Assembly: GCA_900550585.1 (NCBI GenBank)
Contig: URST01000015.1
Coordinates: forward strand, 1 to 34,067
Source: an uncultured Eubacteriales bacterium
Lineage (GTDB): Bacteria; Bacillota; Clostridia; Oscillospirales; Oscillospiraceae
Length of the DNA stretch: 34,067 bases
Reading direction: 5' to 3'
Shown in pieces: positions 7,100 through 16,034 of the stretch (position 1 is its first letter; every line of letters begins with the position of its first letter). The position numbers and the translations under genes are program-made. The notes under the pieces are model-generated. The model saw nothing but the letters and a program-made list of their open reading frames with translations. It was not told the DNA's origin and did no database searches.

Positions 7100-9352
7100 T
7101 TACGCCTCCTCCATATCGTCCAGCGCCTTCTCCGCCATGCGGTGGGAGCCCAGCAGCCAGACCAGGTCGCCGCGCTGTATCACAAAATTCACGTCCGGCC
7201 CGATGATGGGCAGCAGGTTCCGCTGCAGGCCCAGGATCATGCAGTCATAGTTCTCACGCAGGCCGCTGTCCCGGATGGTGCTGCCGGCCAGATGGTCGTT
7301 TTTCGCCACATCCAGCGTATAGGTGTACAACGCCTTCTCCCCGGCGATGTAGGTGTGCAGCGTGGGGATATCCGCCGTCTCGCCGGCACCGACGGACAAC
7401 CGCAGCGACACCAGATTCTCCCGCTCACCGATGACGGCCAGCAGGTCGCCCTCGCTGAGCACCGTGTCGCCGGCCGGAATGTCGATCTCCTTCTTGCCGC
7501 GGACGATCTTGATGATGTTCACGCCGTAGCGCCGGCCCCAGCCAAGGGCCCGCAGGTCCTTCCCCGCCTCCTCCGGCGGGCAGGTCAGCTCCGTCACATA
7601 CAGCTTTTCGTCCAGCCAGGTGGCGTCACTGCTGTCGCCGTACTGCTGCAGCAGACGCTCGTTGAAATTGGTGAGGAACCGGGTTTCTACCGACAGATAC
7701 GCTGAGGCGAACCAGCCGAAGTGGCCGGCCACCAGCACCGCCGCCGCCAGCAGCGGCAGTATCCACAGGCTGTGGATGCCCAGCACCGTGCGGATGGGCA
7801 GGAACACGATGAGCACGATGATCAGCACACGGATGACGCTCAGGGCGATCAGCGGCAGGCGGAAGCTGCGCTTCTTGGCCCACAGCACCGTGTACTGGGG
7901 AGAATGAGCGTCCAGCATGGGGCGGACGAACATGGCGATGCACAGGTACACGGCGCACAGTGTTACCGCCTTGCTGACCCACGGCGCCGCGGGGATCGTC
8001 TCCTCCAGCAAGGGCAGCAGCACCGTATCTCCCAGAATGACGATGCCCAGCATCAGCGCACCGTAGAACACGGTTTTTTTCACATAGCGGCGCAGGAACA
8101 CGGCCCAGTCGCTGTCCTGCTCTCTGGAGGTCTGCTCCTCGTCCGTGTAGCGGTCCAGGTTCTGCACCAGCTTCTCCGGCAGCAGCTTCTCGATGCCGGC
8201 GCAGATGCTGTCGGCGCTCTTGATGAAAAACGGTGTGGTCAGCGTGGTAATGACGGACACGGAGATGATGATGGGGTAGATATAATCCGCGATGACGCCC
8301 AGCGACAGGCCTAGCGACGCGATGATGAACGCGAACTCGCCGATCTGCGCCAGGGAGCAGCCGCAGTGGATGGCCTGACGCAGCGTGTGACCGGACAGCA
8401 GCACGCCCAGCGAGGAGAAAAGCAGCTTGCCCACGATGGTCACCACCGTCAGGATGAGGATGGGTACGATGTACTTCACCACGGCACTGGGATCCAGCAT
8501 CATGCCCACGGAGATGAAGAACACCGCGCCGAACAGGTCCTTGACGCCGGAGGTCAGGTGTTCCACCCGCTCGGCATGGACGGTGCCTGCCAGCAGAGAG
8601 CCGGCCAGGAAGGCGCCCAGTGCCGAGGAGAAGCCCAGCGCGTCCGCCAGCAGCACCATGCCGAAACAGATGCCCAGCGACACGATGAGCAGCGTCTCGT
8701 CGCTCATCAGCTTGGAGGCCTTGTTCAGCAGCGTGGGCAGCAGGAAGATGCCCAGCACCAGCCACAGCACCAGGTACAGCACCAGCAGGCCCAGCTGCAG
8801 TGCCAGCGCGCCGCCGGAAATGGACTTACTGACGGAGATGGTGGACAGAATGATCATCATGAAGATGCCGGCGATATCCTCCATCACCAGTGTGCCGAAC
8901 ACGAGCTGGGCGAAGTCCTTCTTCCGGACGTTCAGCTCATCAAAGGCCTTGATGATGATGGTGGTGGACGACATGGACAGCATGCCGCCCAGGAAGATGC
9001 TGTCCATGGTGCCCCAGCCCATGAGCTGTCCCACGGCGAAGCCCATGGCCAGCATGCCGCCCACCTCCACCAGTGCGGTGATGATGGCGGTGCCGCCTAC
9101 GCTGGCGAGCTTGTGGAGGTTGAACTCCAGTCCCAGACAGAACATCAGGATGATGATACCGATCTCGCTCCATGTGGCCACGGCCTCGCTGTCACCCAGC
9201 GAGAAGAAGAACGGCATATAGGGGCCGATGAGAAAGCCCGCCAGTATGTAGCCCAGCACCAGGGGCAGGTTCAGTTTTTTGAAGATGACGGTGATGATGC
9301 CGCCTGTCAGCAATATGACGGCCAGATCGGAAACAAGCTCCGGCAGATGCAT
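7100..9352 (-). CDS. Cation/proton antiporter with two RCK_C domains (CPA2/Kef type)
   Basis: A 750-aa membrane transporter. The N-terminal 380 residues form a sodium/hydrogen-exchanger domain with about 12 hydrophobic helices, including FCLGLEFNLHKLASVG and GAFLAGSLLAGT, typical of the CPA2 family. A basic cytoplasmic linker is followed by an additional hydrophobic section of about four helices (residues 425-545). The C-terminus holds two regulatory RCK_C (TrkA_C) domains at about 590-660 and 670-745, each with the EGDLLAVIG / RGDLVWLLG-type strand. No Rossmann RCK_N domain is present, unlike KefB/KefC. RCK_C domains commonly bind nucleotides or ions to gate transport. Substrate (K+ or Na+ for H+) cannot be decided. 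The ATG at 9352 follows AGGGGGA. It lies between queA and tgt with gaps of 16 and 0 bases. Confidence 0.88.
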   Translation of the reverse strand: MHLPELVSDLAVILLTGGIITVIFKKLNLPLVLGYILAGFLIGPYMPFFFSLGDSEAVATWSEIGIIILMFCLGLEFNLHKLASVGGTAIITALVEVGGMLAMGFAVGQLMGWGTMDSIFLGGMLSMSSTTIIIKAFDELNVRKKDFAQLVFGTLVMEDIAGIFMMIILSTISVSKSISGGALALQLGLLVLYLVLWLVLGIFLLPTLLNKASKLMSDETLLIVSLGICFGMVLLADALGFSSALGAFLAGSLLAGTVHAERVEHLTSGVKDLFGAVFFISVGMMLDPSAVVKYIVPILILTVVTIVGKLLFSSLGVLLSGHTLRQAIHCGCSLAQIGEFAFIIASLGLSLGVIADYIYPIIISVSVITTLTTPFFIKSADSICAGIEKLLPEKLVQNLDRYTDEEQTSREQDSDWAVFLRRYVKKTVFYGALMLGIVILGDTVLLPLLEETIPAAPWVSKAVTLCAVYLCIAMFVRPMLDAHSPQYTVLWAKKRSFRLPLIALSVIRVLIIVLIVFLPIRTVLGIHSLWILPLLAAAVLVAGHFGWFASAYLSVETRFLTNFNERLLQQYGDSSDATWLDEKLYVTELTCPPEEAGKDLRALGWGRRYGVNIIKIVRGKKEIDIPAGDTVLSEGDLLAVIGERENLVSLRLSVGAGETADIPTLHTYIAGEKALYTYTLDVAKNDHLAGSTIRDSGLRENYDCMILGLQRNLLPIIGPDVNFVIQRGDLVWLLGSHRMAEKALDDMEEA

Positions 9353-9368
9353 CTGCGTTCCCCCTTAC

Positions 9369-10394
9369 TTAATGAATAAACATGGCGTCGCCAAACGAGA
9401 AGAAGCGATAGCGCTGCTCCACGGCCTCCTTGTAGGCCGAGAGCACATGCTCGCGCCCCGCCAGCGCCGACACCAGCATGATGAGCGTGGACTCCGGCAG
9501 ATGGAAGTTGGTGACCAGCGCGTCCATGACCTTGAAGCGGTAGCCCGGATAGATGAAAATATCCGTCCAGCCGGCGCAGGCCCGCATGGTGCCGTCCTCC
9601 GCCGCCTGAGACTCCACGGTGCGGCAGCTGGTAGTGCCCACGCAGATGACCCGGCCGCCGTTTTTCTTCGTGTCGTTGATGAGATCCGCCGTCTCCTTCG
9701 GGATGACGCAGTACTCACTGTGCATGGCGTGGTCGGTGATCTCCTCCTCCTTCACAGGGCGGAAGGTGCCAAGGCCCACATGGAGTGTAACGTACCCCAC
9801 CTTTACACCCATTTGCTGGATGCACTCCAGCAGCTCCGGCGTGAAGTGCAGGCCGGCGGTGGGTGCGGCGGCGGAGCCATTCACCTTGGAGTAGACCGTC
9901 TGGTAGCGCTCCCGGTCCTGCAGCTCCTTCTTGATGTAGGGCGGCAGCGGCATTTTGCCCAGTCGGTCCAGCACCTCCAGGAAAATGCCCTCGTAGGAGA
10001 AGCGCACCAGGCGGTTGCCGTCCGGCAGTTCCTCCGCGATCTCCGCCGTCAGCTCCCCGTCACCGAAGGAGACTTTCGCGCCGGTGCGCAGCTTCTTGCC
10101 CGGACGGACCAGACACTCCCACACGTTGTCGCCCCGGTCGATGAGCAGCAATATCTCGCAGGCACCGCCGCCCGGCACGCGGCGGCCCAGCAGGCGGGCC
10201 GGCAGCACCCGGGAGTTATTCAGGATCAGGCAGTCGCCGGGGCGCAGATACTCCGGCAGGTCAAAGAAATGCCGGTGCTCCGTGGCGCCGGTGGTCTTGT
10301 CCAGCACCAGCAGCCGGGAGGCGTCCCGGCGCGCAATGGGTGTCTGGGCGATGAGCTCCGGCGGCAGGTCGAAATAGAAATCATGGGTCTTCAT
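9369..10394 (-). CDS. queA: S-adenosylmethionine:tRNA ribosyltransferase-isomerase
   Basis: A 341-aa enzyme that transfers the ribosyl moiety of SAM to preQ1-tRNA to make epoxyqueuosine. The conserved N-terminus FDLPPELIAQTPI..RDASRLLVLD is present, along with CLILNNSRVLPARL, the AAPTAGLHFT motif (about residues 233-242), and HVGLGTFRPV. The ending LSAYKEAVEQRYRFFSFGDAMFI is also typical. I chose the ATG at 10394, which has GAGTGA six bases upstream; a TTG two codons earlier (10400) is possible. It is the first gene of a queA-antiporter-tgt unit with its own promoter. Confidence 0.96.
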   Translation of the reverse strand: MKTHDFYFDLPPELIAQTPIARRDASRLLVLDKTTGATEHRHFFDLPEYLRPGDCLILNNSRVLPARLLGRRVPGGGACEILLLIDRGDNVWECLVRPGKKLRTGAKVSFGDGELTAEIAEELPDGNRLVRFSYEGIFLEVLDRLGKMPLPPYIKKELQDRERYQTVYSKVNGSAAAPTAGLHFTPELLECIQQMGVKVGYVTLHVGLGTFRPVKEEEITDHAMHSEYCVIPKETADLINDTKKNGGRVICVGTTSCRTVESQAAEDGTMRACAGWTDIFIYPGYRFKVMDALVTNFHLPESTLIMLVSALAGREHVLSAYKEAVEQRYRFFSFGDAMFIH

Positions 10395-10429
10395 AGGCAA
10401 TCACTCGTTTTCTAAAGTAGTAACATCTA

Positions 10430-10458
10430 ATTATAATATAAAATCTCCCTGCGTTCAA
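10430..10458 (-). promoter_or_regulatory. Sigma-A promoter of queA
   Basis: On the minus strand TTGAAC (10458-10453), a 17-bp spacer and perfect TATAAT (10435-10430), 35 bases before the queA ATG. No preQ1 riboswitch fits in the short leader. Confidence 0.7.
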
Positions 10459-10487
10459 CAACTTTCTGTCTGTCCGCGGAATAAACG

Positions 10488-10522
10488 CAGGAAGGGCCGC
10501 GGCATTGCCGCGGCCCTTCCTG
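10488..10522 (-). terminator. Long hairpin after tyrS
   Basis: A perfect 16-bp GC-rich stem (CAGGAAGGGCCGCGGC at 10488-10503 and its complement at 10507-10522) with a 3-base loop, in the gap between the tyrS stop and the queA promoter. The run downstream on the minus strand is only moderately U-rich (GCGTTTATT), so it may be a terminator or an RNA-stabilising structure. A second small stem lies at 10532-10552. Confidence 0.6.
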
Positions 10523-10570
10523 CATGGAGATCATATGATGGTCGGTCATATGTGAGATCAAACGGGGCTG

Positions 10571-11797
10571 TTACACCAGAACAGCCCGGTGGAAGACCTT
10601 CTTGCCCTTCTTGATAACGACACCGTCGCCGGTGAACTGCTCGCAGCCGAAGGTGGTCTCGATGGCGGACACCTTCTCGTCGTTGACGGCTATGCCGCCC
10701 TGCTGCACCAGACGGCGGGCCTCGCCCTTGGAGGCAGCCAGACCGCACTTGACCAGCAGCGTCAGCACGTCGATGGCGCCGCCGCCGAAGTCATCGTTGG
10801 TCAGTTCGGTGGTGGGCATATGCTCAGCATCGCCGTCGCCGGAGAACAGCGCTTTGGACGCGGCCTTGGCCTTTTCGGCCTCCTCCTCGCCGTGGACCAG
10901 CTTCGTCAGCTCGTAGGCCAGGATCTCCTTGGCCTCGTTGAGCTGGGAACCCTCCCACTTGTCCATCTTGTCGATCTCCTCCAGCGGCAGGAACGTCAGC
11001 ATGCGGATGCACTTGAGCACATCGGCATCACCCACATTGCGCCAGTACTGGTAGAACTCGAAGGGGCTGGTCTTATTGGGATCCAGCCACACGGCGCCCT
11101 TGGCGGTCTTGCCCATCTTGTTGCCCTCGGAGTTCATCAGCAGCGTGATGGTCATGGCATGGGCATCCTTGCCCAGCTTCTTGCGGATCAGCTCGGTGCC
11201 GCCCAGCATGTTGCTCCACTGGTCGTCGCCGCCGAACTGCATGTTGCAGCCGTAATGCTGGAACATGTAGTAGAAGTCGTAGCTCTGCATGATCATGTAG
11301 TTGAACTCCAGGAAGCTCAGGCCGCGCTCCATGCGCTGCTCGTAGCAGCGGGCGCGGAGCATGTTGTTCACGGAGAAGCAGCCGCCCACTTCACGCAGCA
11401 TCTCGATATAGTTCAGAGGCTTCAGCCACTCGGAGTTGTACAGCATCAGGGCCTTGCCCTCGGAGAAGTCGATGAACTTCTCCATCTGACGCTTGAAGCA
11501 CTCTGCATTGTGCTTGATGGCCTCCTCGGTCAGCATCTGGCGCATGTCGGTGCGGCCGGAGGGGTCACCGATCAGCGTGGTGCCGTCGCCGATCAGGGCG
11601 ATGGGCTTGTTGCCCGCCATCTGCAGGCGCTTCATCAGACACAGAGCCATAAAGTGGCCGACGTGCAGAGAGTCCGCCGTGCAGTCAAAGCCGATGTAGA
11701 ACGTGGCCTTGCCGTTGTTGACCATCTCGCGGATCTCATCCTCGTTGGTGACCTGGGCGATCAGACCGCGTGCCACCAGTTCTTCATAAATTCCCAT
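10571..11797 (-). CDS. tyrS: Tyrosyl-tRNA synthetase
   Basis: A 408-aa class I aminoacyl-tRNA synthetase charging tRNA-Tyr. The HIGH-type motif is HVGH in TADSLHVGHFMALCLM. The KMSKS-type motif is KMGKT in NSEGNKMGKTAKGAVWLD. A C-terminal S4 RNA-binding domain covers about the last 75 residues (LLVKCGLAASKGEARRLVQQGGIAVNDEKV). The ATG at 11797 is chosen because MGIYEELVARGLI is the family start and AAAGGAAA precedes it; the longer open frame runs back through the T-box terminator. The gene is controlled by an upstream tyrosine T-box. Confidence 0.97.
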   Translation of the reverse strand: MGIYEELVARGLIAQVTNEDEIREMVNNGKATFYIGFDCTADSLHVGHFMALCLMKRLQMAGNKPIALIGDGTTLIGDPSGRTDMRQMLTEEAIKHNAECFKRQMEKFIDFSEGKALMLYNSEWLKPLNYIEMLREVGGCFSVNNMLRARCYEQRMERGLSFLEFNYMIMQSYDFYYMFQHYGCNMQFGGDDQWSNMLGGTELIRKKLGKDAHAMTITLLMNSEGNKMGKTAKGAVWLDPNKTSPFEFYQYWRNVGDADVLKCIRMLTFLPLEEIDKMDKWEGSQLNEAKEILAYELTKLVHGEEEAEKAKAASKALFSGDGDAEHMPTTELTNDDFGGGAIDVLTLLVKCGLAASKGEARRLVQQGGIAVNDEKVSAIETTFGCEQFTGDGVVIKKGKKVFHRAVLV

Positions 11798-11850
11798 TTT
11801 TCCAGTTTCCTTTCCATTGTTTTTTGTTGTCGGTCTTTGCGCAGAGGTCG

Positions 11851-12131
11851 TAAAAAACGCCCTCTGCCTGTCGACAGAGGGCGATAGAAATCGCGGTACC
11901 ACCTCATATTCGCCGCGCCCTCACGAACACGGCCTCATCGGGTGCTGACACACCCTATCGCTGTAACGGGCGAACCCGACACATCCCTACTGGCTCGTAT
12001 GAACGTTCGGGAGGCTGCTCCGGGATGTATTCACAGGCTTCGCCCTCTCCTCCTTACACCGGCCGGAGGCTCTCTTTGCAGGCGCTGAAGCGTACTACTT
12101 CTTCCTTTCATCGCTGTCACAGTATCAAGTT
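11851..12131 (-). promoter_or_regulatory. Tyrosine T-box riboswitch leader of tyrS
   Basis: The minus-strand leader carries the full set of T-box landmarks. There is a Stem I AGAGAG motif (near 12070), and a specifier loop reading GAA-UAC-A whose UAC (12029-12027) is a tyrosine codon. The conserved T-box GAGGTGGTACCGCG lies at about 11905-11892, and a terminator follows directly. Uncharged tRNA-Tyr binding would favour the antiterminator and tyrS transcription. Boundaries are set by the promoter at 12138-12165 and the U-run at 11857-11852. Confidence 0.93.
11852..11883 (-). terminator. T-box regulated terminator
   Basis: Minus strand: CGCCCTCTG (11883-11875) pairs with CAGAGGGCG (11866-11858) across an 8-nt loop, followed by a run of six T. 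It competes with the antiterminator containing the T-box sequence. Confidence 0.92.
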
Positions 12132-12137
12132 GAGGCT

Positions 12138-12165
12138 ATTGTAGCAGATTTTTTTCGTTTGTCAA
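12138..12165 (-). promoter_or_regulatory. Sigma-A promoter of the tyrS T-box transcript
   Basis: On the minus strand perfect TTGACA (12165-12160), a 16-bp spacer and TACAAT (12143-12138), placing the transcript start near 12131 and giving a leader of about 330 nt. Confidence 0.75.
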
Positions 12166-12199
12166 CTATTATTTTCACAAAACGAAAAAATATCCCGCA

Positions 12200-13876
12200 T
12201 CATATGGAATCGCGGAACTTTTCCGCCTCGGCCAGCAGCTCCTCCGCGCCGTCCAGCATGGTGCGGGACACATGGCTGCCGCCGGTGAGACGGGCCAGCT
12301 CCTGCCGGCGCTGCTCCCGGTCCAGACGCTGCACCGCCGTGTAGGTGCGGCCGTTCTTCTCTCCCTTTTCCACGGAGAAGTGGGTGTCCGCCATAGCGGC
12401 CAGCTGGGGCAGATGGGTGACGCACAGCACCTGCTTGCGGCGGCTGATGCGGGCCATCTTCTCCGCCACCTTCTGGGCGGCGCGGCCGCTGACGCCGGTG
12501 TCTACCTCGTCGAACACCAGCGTGCCCACCATGTCCTGCTCGCTGAGCACGTTCTTCATGGCCAGCATGATGCGGGCCAGCTCACCGCCGGAGGCGATCT
12601 TGTGGATGGGGCGCAGTTCCTCGCCCACGTTGGCGGACATGAGGAAACGCACCTGGTCGATGCCGTCGGCGCCGAGAGGCTTTTCCACGATGTCCACGGC
12701 GAAGCGGATCTTGCCCATGTCCAGCTGCCGCAGCTCCTCCAGGATCTGGGCGGACAGGCGCTCAGCCGCCTGACGCCGTCCGTCAGACAGCGCCCGGGCC
12801 GCAGTCATGGCGGCCTTCTCCGCCCTGGCGCGCTCCTGCTCCAGCCGGGCCAGCGTGTCGCCGGCATACTCGATCTGCTCCAGTTCGGCGCGGCAGCGCT
12901 CCAGATAGGCCAGCATGTCCTCCACGCTGGGACCGTACTTTTTCTTCAGGCGATACAGCTGGTCCATGCGGCTCTCCACATCGTCCAGCTCGTTTGGGGA
13001 GAAATCGAAGCCCTCCCGCTTGTCCTCGATGGTGGCCGTCACGTCGTAGGCCTCGCTGTACAGTGACTCCAGCCGTTCATACAGCCGGGCATAGTCGTCG
13101 TCCAGATGGCGCACGGCGGCCACGGCATCCTGGGCGCGGCGCAGAAGTCCCAGCGCACCGTCGCCGCTGTCATCGCCGTTGAGGGCGTAGTCCGCTTCGG
13201 AAACGGCGGAGATGAATTTCTCCGCGTTGCGCAGCAGGTTACGGCGGGCGGAAAGTTCCTCCTCCTCGCCGGGGCGGAGCTGTGCCCGCTCCAGCTCGCC
13301 GATCTGGTAGGCCAGGGTGTCCACGCGGCGGGCTTTTTCCGATTCGTCCATCTGCAAGGACTGTATTTTTCGCTGTATATCTGTAAAGTTATTATACTTT
13401 TCAGTATATGCGTTTATAAGTGTTTCCAGCTTTCCGAAGCTGTCCAGAAACACAAGGTGCTGCTCCTCGTCCAGCAGCTGCTGGCCATCGTGCTGCCCGT
13501 GGATGTTCAGCAGGCGGCTGCCCAGCGCTTTCAGCTGGCCCACCGTCACGGGCCGTCCGTTCACCCGGCAGGTGCTCTTGCCGTCGCTGCCGATCTCCCG
13601 CTGCAAAAGCAGGGAGCCGTCCTCCTCCGGCGCGATGCCCAGCGGCTCCGTGACAGAGGCGTCCGCGCCGGAGAACACAGCACTGACGAAGGCCTTGTCC
13701 GCGCCGGTGCGGATCAGCTCACGGCTGGTGCGCTGGCCCAGCACGGCGCTGAGGGCGTCGATGACGATGGATTTGCCCGCGCCCGTCTCACCGGTCAGGG
13801 CGTTGAAGCCCGGCTCGAACCGGATGTCCGCCTCCTCGATGATGGCGATATTTTCAATATGGAGCACTTCCAGCAT
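12200..13876 (-). CDS. recN: DNA repair protein RecN
   Basis: A 558-aa SMC-like ATPase involved in recombinational repair of double-strand breaks. The N-terminal Walker A is GETGAGKS (about residues 30-37) within FNALTGETGAGKSIVIDALS. A central coiled-coil section lies around residues 150-370. The C-terminal lobe holds the signature ASGGELARIMLAMK, Walker B LVFDEVDTGVSGRAAQKVAEKM, and the VTHLPQLAAMADTHF motif. I chose the ATG at 13876 because MLEVLHIENIAIIEEADI is the family start with AGGAGGA upstream; the open frame continues further back through argR. It ends the dxs-tlyA-nadK-argR-recN cluster. No clear terminator is seen in the 35 bases before the tyrS promoter. Confidence 0.95.
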   Translation of the reverse strand: MLEVLHIENIAIIEEADIRFEPGFNALTGETGAGKSIVIDALSAVLGQRTSRELIRTGADKAFVSAVFSGADASVTEPLGIAPEEDGSLLLQREIGSDGKSTCRVNGRPVTVGQLKALGSRLLNIHGQHDGQQLLDEEQHLVFLDSFGKLETLINAYTEKYNNFTDIQRKIQSLQMDESEKARRVDTLAYQIGELERAQLRPGEEEELSARRNLLRNAEKFISAVSEADYALNGDDSGDGALGLLRRAQDAVAAVRHLDDDYARLYERLESLYSEAYDVTATIEDKREGFDFSPNELDDVESRMDQLYRLKKKYGPSVEDMLAYLERCRAELEQIEYAGDTLARLEQERARAEKAAMTAARALSDGRRQAAERLSAQILEELRQLDMGKIRFAVDIVEKPLGADGIDQVRFLMSANVGEELRPIHKIASGGELARIMLAMKNVLSEQDMVGTLVFDEVDTGVSGRAAQKVAEKMARISRRKQVLCVTHLPQLAAMADTHFSVEKGEKNGRTYTAVQRLDREQRRQELARLTGGSHVSRTMLDGAEELLAEAEKFRDSI

Positions 13877-13898
13877 GGTGTTGTCCTCCTTCGGCTCC

Positions 13899-14351
13899 TC
13901 AGCGGAGCATCTGCCTGACCTGCTCGCAGAAATCCACGGCGCGGACGTTGTCGTGGAACACCAGCAGAATGGTGTCGTCACCGGCCAGCGTGCCCACGAT
14001 GTCTGTGTCCGCCATATTGTCCAGCGCAAAGGCCGCGCCCTGCGCCATGCCCTCGATGGTCTTAAGCACCACCAGGTTCTGGGCCGCCTCCACCGACAGC
14101 ACGCACTCCCGGAAGATGGTGCGCAGCTTTTCAGCGAAGTTCAGCTTCGTTTTCTGCACCGACACAGCGTAGCGGTAACGGCCCTGGCCGGTAGGCTCCT
14201 TCACCAGATGAAGCTGTTTGATGTCGCGGGAGACGGTGGCTTGGGTGCACTTCACCCCCCGCTCCGCCAGCAGGCGCAGCAGCTGCTCCTGTGTCTCCAC
14301 GGCTTCCTGCTCGATGATCTCAAGCAAAATGGTCTGACGGTCATTTTTCAT
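13899..14351 (-). CDS. argR: Arginine repressor ArgR/AhrC
   Basis: A 150-aa hexameric transcription regulator that uses arginine as corepressor. The N-terminal winged helix covers about residues 5-70, with ERGVKCTQATVSRDIKQLHLVK as its recognition segment. The C-terminal oligomerisation and arginine-binding domain includes GTLAGDDTILLVFHD. The ATG at 14351 overlaps the end of nadK by 11 bases and its ribosome-binding site (GGAGGC) lies within nadK. Its place between nadK and recN is the conserved Firmicute order. Confidence 0.94.
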   Translation of the reverse strand: MKNDRQTILLEIIEQEAVETQEQLLRLLAERGVKCTQATVSRDIKQLHLVKEPTGQGRYRYAVSVQKTKLNFAEKLRTIFRECVLSVEAAQNLVVLKTIEGMAQGAAFALDNMADTDIVGTLAGDDTILLVFHDNVRAVDFCEQVRQMLR

Positions 14352-15219
14352 GCTTGGCTGCCTCCATTCCCATTTTTGAATCCAGTATCTCGCAGAAGCT
14401 CTTTTTGGAGAGCCGCACCAGCTTCGTGGTGAATTTGGACTGCCGCACCCGCACCTTGTCCCCGTTTTTCAGGGAAAAGGCCTTGCCGCCGTCCACGGAG
14501 AGGTAGACGAACTTGCGGTTGGCGTCCGCTGCCTCGATGGTGATGGTATGATCCGGGGAGAGCACATAGCTACTGGCCCGGGTGGAGTGGGGGCAGATGG
14601 GCGTCAGCAGCAGATTGCGGGCCGTAGGCTCCACGATGGGGCCGCCGGCGGCCATGGAGTAGCCGGTGGAGCCGGTGGGCGTGGAGACGATGCCGCCGTC
14701 GCCGGTGATCTTCGTCAGACGCCCCTCCTCCGTGGCCACATCCAGACGCACCACACGGGCCACAGAGCCCTTGGACACCACCGCGTCGTTGAGGGCGATA
14801 TTGCTGTACACCGGTTTCCCCTCCCGCAGCACGGTCACGTCCAGCATCATCCGGGATTCCACGGAGAAATCCCAGTTTTTCAGGTCGTTGAGCCGCTCCA
14901 GCTCGTTGGGTTCCAGCTCCGACATGAAGCCGAGGCTGCCCAGATTGATGCCCAGCACCGGCACGCTGTGCAGCGCCACGGTGCGGGCCAGATGCAGGAT
15001 GGTGCCGTCTCCGCCGAAAGCGATAAGCAGGTCGGCATGCCTGATCTCCTGCTGCAGCTGACGGATGGGGACACCCAGCTGGTCGCCGTAGCCCTCCCGG
15101 TTGAAGGGCAGACACACCACTGTCTCGAAGCCGATATGCTCCAGGATCTCCCGGGAGCGCTTTGCCACCGTCAGCTCATCGTCCCGATAGGGGTTCGGGC
15201 AGAGGATCACTCGTTTCAT
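14341..15219 (-). CDS. nadK: NAD kinase
   Basis: A 292-aa enzyme phosphorylating NAD to NADP. The GGDGT motif lies at residues 69-73 (IAFGGDGTILHLAR), followed by GINLGSLGFMSEL (about 94-106). The glycine-rich C-terminal domain includes TPTGSTGYSMAAGGPIVEP. Length is typical. The start ATG at 15219 overlaps the tlyA stop by four bases (ATGA), so it is translationally coupled in the operon. Confidence 0.95.
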   Translation of the reverse strand: MKRVILCPNPYRDDELTVAKRSREILEHIGFETVVCLPFNREGYGDQLGVPIRQLQQEIRHADLLIAFGGDGTILHLARTVALHSVPVLGINLGSLGFMSELEPNELERLNDLKNWDFSVESRMMLDVTVLREGKPVYSNIALNDAVVSKGSVARVVRLDVATEEGRLTKITGDGGIVSTPTGSTGYSMAAGGPIVEPTARNLLLTPICPHSTRASSYVLSPDHTITIEAADANRKFVYLSVDGGKAFSLKNGDKVRVRQSKFTTKLVRLSKKSFCEILDSKMGMEAAKHEK

Positions 15220-16034
15220 TCGTTGTCCCTTCTCTCTTTCAGCTCCCCGTGGGAGGCGTCCACCAGCGCGGCAAGGTCGGGGATGCAGTCCTGCTCCTCG
15301 CTTTTGCGCAGGTAGCCCAGATATTCAATGTTCCCCTCCGGCCCGCGGATAGGAGAATATGTGATGCCAAGCACCGTAAAGTGATTATCCTTTGCATGTG
15401 TCAGGAAGTTTTCCAACACCTCCAGGTGCACCTTCGGGTCGCGGACGACCCCTTTCTTCCCTACCTTTTCACGGCCGGCCTCAAACTGGGGCTTGATGAG
15501 GCAGGCAATCTCGCCGCCCTGCCGCAGCAGGCCGTACAGCGCCGGGAAGATCAGCTTCAGGGAGATGAAGGACACGTCGATGGACGCGAAGTCCAGCGTA
15601 TCCGGCACCTGCTCGTGATCCAGATACCGGGCGTTGGTGCGCTCCAGGCACACCACGCGCGGGTCGCTGCGCAGCTTCCAGTCCAGCTGTCCGTAGCCCA
15701 CGTCCACGGCGTAGACCTTGGCCGCGCCGTTTTGCAGCATGCAGTCGGTAAATCCGCCGGTGGATGCACCGATGTCAGCGCAGATCCTGCCCTCCAGCGT
15801 GATGGGAAACGTCCTCATGGCCTTTTCCAGCTTCAGGCCGCCGCGGCTGACATAGGGCAGCGCGTGGCCCCGCACCTCCACGGGGGCATCCTCCGCCACC
15901 GCCGTGCCGGGCTTGTCCACCCGCTGACCGTTGACGAACACCAGCCCCGCCATGATATTGGCCTGGGCCTTCTGGCGGCTGTCCAGCAGGCCGCGCTCCA
16001 CCAGAAGCACGTCCAGTCTCACTTTTTTGCTCAT
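15216..16034 (-). CDS. tlyA: TlyA/YqxC-family rRNA 2'-O-methyltransferase
   Basis: A 272-aa protein with an N-terminal S4 RNA-binding domain (about residues 4-64: RLDVLLVERGLLDSRQKAQANIMAGLVFVNGQ) and an FtsJ-type SAM-dependent methyltransferase domain. The SAM-binding motif is CADIGASTGGFTDCML (about 85-100), followed by YAVDVGYGQLDWKLR. TlyA proteins 2'-O-methylate ribosomal RNA; an older hemolysin label is widespread but probably misleading. I chose the ATG at 16034, which overlaps the dxs stop by four bases and has AGGGAGGTG upstream inside dxs. It overlaps nadK by four bases. Confidence 0.92.
   Translation of the reverse strand: MSKKVRLDVLLVERGLLDSRQKAQANIMAGLVFVNGQRVDKPGTAVAEDAPVEVRGHALPYVSRGGLKLEKAMRTFPITLEGRICADIGASTGGFTDCMLQNGAAKVYAVDVGYGQLDWKLRSDPRVVCLERTNARYLDHEQVPDTLDFASIDVSFISLKLIFPALYGLLRQGGEIACLIKPQFEAGREKVGKKGVVRDPKVHLEVLENFLTHAKDNHFTVLGITYSPIRGPEGNIEYLGYLRKSEEQDCIPDLAALVDASHGELKERRDNE

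Noticed and set aside
7626..8765. A 379-codon minus-strand frame inside the antiporter gene
   Set aside because: Out-of-frame shadow rich in Arg, Ala, Gly and His; the antiporter frame has clear membrane helices.
10532..10552. Small inverted repeat CATATGA/TCATATG after tyrS
   Set aside because: Only seven AT-rich pairs with no T-run; too weak to call beyond the adjacent 16-bp hairpin.
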